The notes beneath the pieces are model-generated. The model did no database searches and was not told the DNA's origin. It saw only the letters and a program-made list of their open reading frames with translations. Positions 6,934-8,072 of a stretch of 8,072 nt of DNA are shown here, piece by piece (the stretch's first letter is position 1; each line of letters opens with the position of its first letter). The DNA comes from Zoogloea sp. GTDB taxonomy: Bacteria > Pseudomonadota > Gammaproteobacteria > Burkholderiales > Rhodocyclaceae. The stretch is taken from assembly GCA_016790385.1 (NCBI GenBank), contig JAEUNV010000049.1, positions 1-8,072 on the forward strand, in the 5' to 3' direction. A program made the translations under genes and the position numbers.

Positions 6934-6947
6934 TTGACATTCATCAA
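6934..6947. promoter_or_regulatory. ANR/FNR-type box between phaC and usp
   Basis: TTGAC-ATTC-ATCAA matches the FNR/ANR consensus TTGAT-N4-ATCAA at 9 of 10 specified positions. Its centre (6940.5) lies about 42-43 bp upstream of the start point predicted from the TATAAT at 6972-6977, the class II activation geometry. It therefore predicts oxygen-limitation activation of usp. Dnr-type NO-responsive regulators read the same motif and cannot be told apart. Because it sits between divergent genes, it could also influence phaC. Confidence 0.72.
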
Positions 6948-6971
6948 GCCGAAGAAGAAGAGCCTGCGCCC

Positions 6972-6977
6972 TATAAT
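6972..6977 (+). promoter_or_regulatory. usp promoter -10 element
   Basis: This is a perfect TATAAT, with transcription expected to start near 6983-6984 and give a leader of about 26 nt. At the normal 17-nt spacing the -35 position reads CCGAAG, which is very poor. Dependence on an activator at -41.5 is therefore expected, in agreement with the ANR/FNR box. Confidence 0.72.
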
Positions 6978-7009
6978 GTGGGCACTGAAGTCCACGCAGG
7001 AGCACTACG

Positions 7010-7453
7010 ATGTTCAAGAACATTCTCGTTCCCACCGATGGTTCAGAGCTTTCCGATTCCACGGTTGCACGGGCCGTGAGTTTCGCCAGCGAGGCCGGTG
7101 CACGCCTCACCTTTTTCTATGCGCAGCCCGACTTTCCCATGCCGATCTACGGAGAAGGCGCCTTGATAGACCCCACGACGCCCGAGCAGTTCAGCCGTGC
7201 GGCGGCCCAGGAGGCCGAGCGTATCCTTGCGAAGGCCAAGTCGGTCGCAGACGCTGCCGGCGTATCCTCGTCAAGCGACACCCAAATAAGCGAAGTCCCC
7301 TACGAGGCGATCATCGAAGCGGTAGAGCGCAATCATTGCGATCTCATTTTCATGGCGTCCCACGGAAGACGGGGCTTGAGCGGCCTGCTCCTGGGCAGCG
7401 AAACCCAGAAGGTTCTGACGCACAGCAAGATACCCGTTCTGGTCTATCGATGA
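7010..7453 (+). CDS. Universal stress protein, UspA family
   Basis: This 147-residue single-domain Usp is the usual length for the family: a cytoplasmic alpha/beta protein, normally dimeric. FKNILVPTDGSELSDS opens the protein with the conserved Asp9 of the nucleotide-binding first strand. MASHGRRGLSGLLLGSETQKVL (about residues 119-140) is the glycine-rich ATP-binding loop (GxxG...GS), and IPVLVYR ends it. The ATP-binding residues look intact, so an ATP-binding Usp is predicted. The start is supported by AGGAG at 6998-7002, 7 nt upstream. The promoter has the features of an ANR/FNR class II promoter; in Pseudomonas aeruginosa some usp genes are Anr-dependent and needed for anaerobic survival, which fits. 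It is monocistronic, ending at a strong terminator. Its partner or client is unknown. Confidence 0.93.
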   Translation: MFKNILVPTDGSELSDSTVARAVSFASEAGARLTFFYAQPDFPMPIYGEGALIDPTTPEQFSRAAAQEAERILAKAKSVADAAGVSSSSDTQISEVPYEAIIEAVERNHCDLIFMASHGRRGLSGLLLGSETQKVLTHSKIPVLVYR

Positions 7454-7474
7454 ATCTGAAGAAAGTATTGAAAT

Positions 7475-7506
7475 AAAAAGGCCTTGCTTCTGGCAAGGCC
7501 TTTTTT
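7475..7506. terminator. Strong bidirectional intrinsic terminator
   Basis: GGCCTTGC (7480-7487) and GCAAGGCC (7493-7500) form a perfect 8-bp stem with the loop TTCTG. It is flanked by five A residues on the left and six T residues on the right. The rightward transcript therefore ends in a U-tract, terminating usp, and the leftward transcript also ends in a U-tract, terminating the small-membrane-protein operon. Confidence 0.95.
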
Positions 7507-7546
7507 ACCGCCACTTTTTCCGCGATCGCGGCGAGAGCCCCATCCG

Positions 7547-7789
7547 CTAAAGGGTCGCGTCCTGGTTTATCTCGGCAGAAGTCCGCTGAAAGAATATCGT
7601 CATCAAGCTGGATCCGGCACACACCAGCCAGAATCCAAAGAATCCGATGGAATACGTGGCGATAGGCGAAAAATTGACGGGTTGCCCGAACAGATAGAGC
7701 GTCTGCGGAGCAAGTACCGTGAAAAACGCTATCTCGGCAACGCCCGCCACCAGAAACGAAGGCCACAAGACCTGAATCAACTTCAACAT
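7547..7789 (-). CDS. Small two-helix membrane protein of unknown function (80 aa)
   Basis: I do not recognise a named family. The 80-residue product has two strongly hydrophobic segments, about residues 7-27 (VLWPSFLVAGVAEIAFFTVL) and 43-67 (IATYSIGFFGFWLVCAGSSLMTIFF). They are joined by a short loop containing LFGQPVNFS, and a polar tail follows. It is predicted to be an inner-membrane hairpin protein with both ends on the same side. The start is supported by GGAG at 7797-7800, 7 nt upstream. It is the last gene of a leftward cluster, 36 nt after the DUF3149-like microprotein, and ends 40 nt before the bidirectional terminator. Coding is supported by the ribosome binding site, the clean two-helix pattern and the convergence on a terminator. 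Its role is unknown; an accessory part of a membrane complex is possible. Confidence 0.75.
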   Translation of the reverse strand: MLKLIQVLWPSFLVAGVAEIAFFTVLAPQTLYLFGQPVNFSPIATYSIGFFGFWLVCAGSSLMTIFFQRTSAEINQDATL

Positions 7790-7825
7790 GCTCCGGCTCC
7801 CCGGGGACGAGCAAAAGGCTCTCCC

Positions 7826-7966
7826 TCAACTGTGAGAACGTCGTTCGTCCTCTGCAATATGGTTCTTTGCGAAACGGTAGAGATACCCGCCCATTACGAC
7901 GACAAAACCGATAGTGAACAGGCTCAAGAGCCCAATATCGGTACTGAACAACTCTTTCCAGGCCAT
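7826..7966 (-). CDS. DUF3149-like single-pass membrane microprotein (46 aa)
   Basis: Translation from the ATG at 7966 gives 46 residues beginning MAWKELFSTDIGLLSLFTIG and ending RRSHS. The opening WKELFSTDIGLLSL is what I recall as the hallmark of DUF3149 proteins, tiny inner-membrane proteins of unknown function common in proteobacteria. One transmembrane helix (about residues 12-30) is followed by a basic/acidic cytoplasmic-type tail (YRFAKNH...EDERR). A near-ideal AAGGAGG at 7972-7978 stands 5 nt before the ATG, strong evidence that it is translated. It lies 13 nt after the stop of the upstream reading frame and 36 nt before the 80-aa membrane protein, so all three are likely co-transcribed. 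Function is unknown; proteins this small often stabilise larger membrane complexes. Confidence 0.85.
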   Translation of the reverse strand: MAWKELFSTDIGLLSLFTIGFVVVMGGYLYRFAKNHIAEDERRSHS

Positions 7967-7971
7967 GACAT

Positions 7972-7978
7972 CCTCCTT
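7972..7978 (-). promoter_or_regulatory. Strong ribosome binding site of the DUF3149-like gene
   Basis: AAGGAGG on the minus strand is one of the best Shine-Dalgarno sequences in the window. It establishes the 46-codon reading frame as a real gene, despite its size. Confidence 0.8.
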
Positions 7979-7979
7979 G

Positions 7980-8072
7980 TCAGTCTACAGGTTTGAGATC
8001 GGCTGCATTGATCCTGATCTCAGTCTCTGTGGGGAGGAATGCGGTCCCTGACAGCCGCCAGCTGCGAGACTC
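7980..8072 (-). CDS. C-terminal fragment of an unidentified gene (cut by window edge)
   Basis: On the minus strand the frame is open from the window edge to a TGA at 7980-7982. It encodes 30 residues ending ...IRINAADLKPVD. About 19 of 30 third positions are G or C. The stop is followed 13 nt later by the next gene's start, with the ribosome binding site in between, the spacing of an operon. I do not recognise the family from this tail; WRLSGTAFLPTETEIRI looks like beta-strand-rich sequence. At 30 codons an open frame could be chance, but the operon-like junction favours a real gene. Confidence 0.5.
   Translation of the reverse strand, partial: ESRSWRLSGTAFLPTETEIRINAADLKPVD

Noticed and set aside
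6934..6977. TTGACA at 6934-6939 paired with TATAAT at 6972-6977 as a sigma70 promoter.
   Set aside because: The spacing is 32 nt, far beyond 16-18. The TTGAC is better explained as the left half of the ANR/FNR box.
7521..7530. Palindrome CGCGATCGCG between the terminator and the 80-aa gene.
   Set aside because: It is a single 10-bp palindrome without repeats or context. It may be chance in GC-rich DNA.
8008..8021. A second FNR-like sequence, TTGATCCTGATCTC.
   Set aside because: It matches only 8 of 10 positions and lies inside the apparent coding tail of the unidentified gene. A start site at the matching distance would fall in the ribosome binding site of the next gene.
7994..8022. Inverted repeat TGAGATC/GATCTCA with a 15-nt spacer.
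   Set aside because: It lies within the putative coding tail, has no U-tract, and its arms are built from GATC-type words that recur by chance. Kept only as a note.
8022..8071. Inverted repeat AGTCTC/GAGACT near the window end, considered as part of a tRNA or small RNA.
   Set aside because: No cloverleaf, T-loop or CCA-end pattern fits, and an open reading frame crosses it.

Overview
This is GC-rich bacterial chromosome with dense coding, short intergenic gaps and clear Shine-Dalgarno sites. The gene families suggest a gammaproteobacterium of the Pseudomonas/Halomonas/Marinobacter type: a class I PHA synthase, a universal stress protein with an ANR/FNR-type box, an AzoR/pirin pair under a LysR regulator, a DUF3149-like microprotein and an AapM-type permease. 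The genus cannot be fixed from this window. I see no insertion sequence, prophage, CRISPR array, tRNA or rRNA.

Layout. (1) 1-849 (+) is the 3' part of an amino-acid ABC transporter permease, AapM-like. Its end overlaps the 3' end of a LysR-type regulator (811-1740, -). (2) That regulator is divergent from azoR (1837-2439, +), an FMN-dependent NADH-azoreductase/quinone reductase. A pirin-family gene follows azoR 14 nt later (2454-3311, +). The 96-nt AT-rich spacer between lysR and azoR carries a direct repeat that is a plausible operator. (3) 3327-4484 (-) is a REC-HD-GYP response regulator, predicted to be a c-di-GMP phosphodiesterase, convergent with pirin. (4) 4600-5127 (+) is a single-domain uracil-DNA-glycosylase-superfamily enzyme resembling hypoxanthine/deoxyinosine glycosylases. 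Its 3' end overlaps that of phaC (5109-6842, -), a class I polyhydroxyalkanoate synthase. (5) phaC is divergent from a universal stress protein gene (7010-7453, +). The 167-nt spacer holds a 9/10 ANR/FNR box and a perfect TATAAT at class II spacing for the stress gene. (6) A strong bidirectional terminator (7475-7506) separates usp from a tight leftward cluster: an unidentified C-terminus (7980-8072), a 46-aa DUF3149-like membrane microprotein (7826-7966, previously easy to miss) and an 80-aa two-helix membrane protein (7547-7789).

How the genes may work together. The azoR-pirin pair with its LysR neighbour looks like a small inducible module against quinones, electrophiles or aromatic compounds. 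The phaC/usp pair looks like an oxygen-limitation or carbon-storage survival locus, because PHA synthesis is a reductant sink and ANR-driven Usp proteins support anaerobic survival. The HD-GYP regulator, the glycosylase and the permease look like independent housekeeping or signalling units. No clearly novel defence or mobile system is visible. The least-explained parts are the small-membrane-protein cluster at the right edge and the regulatory architecture between phaC and usp.
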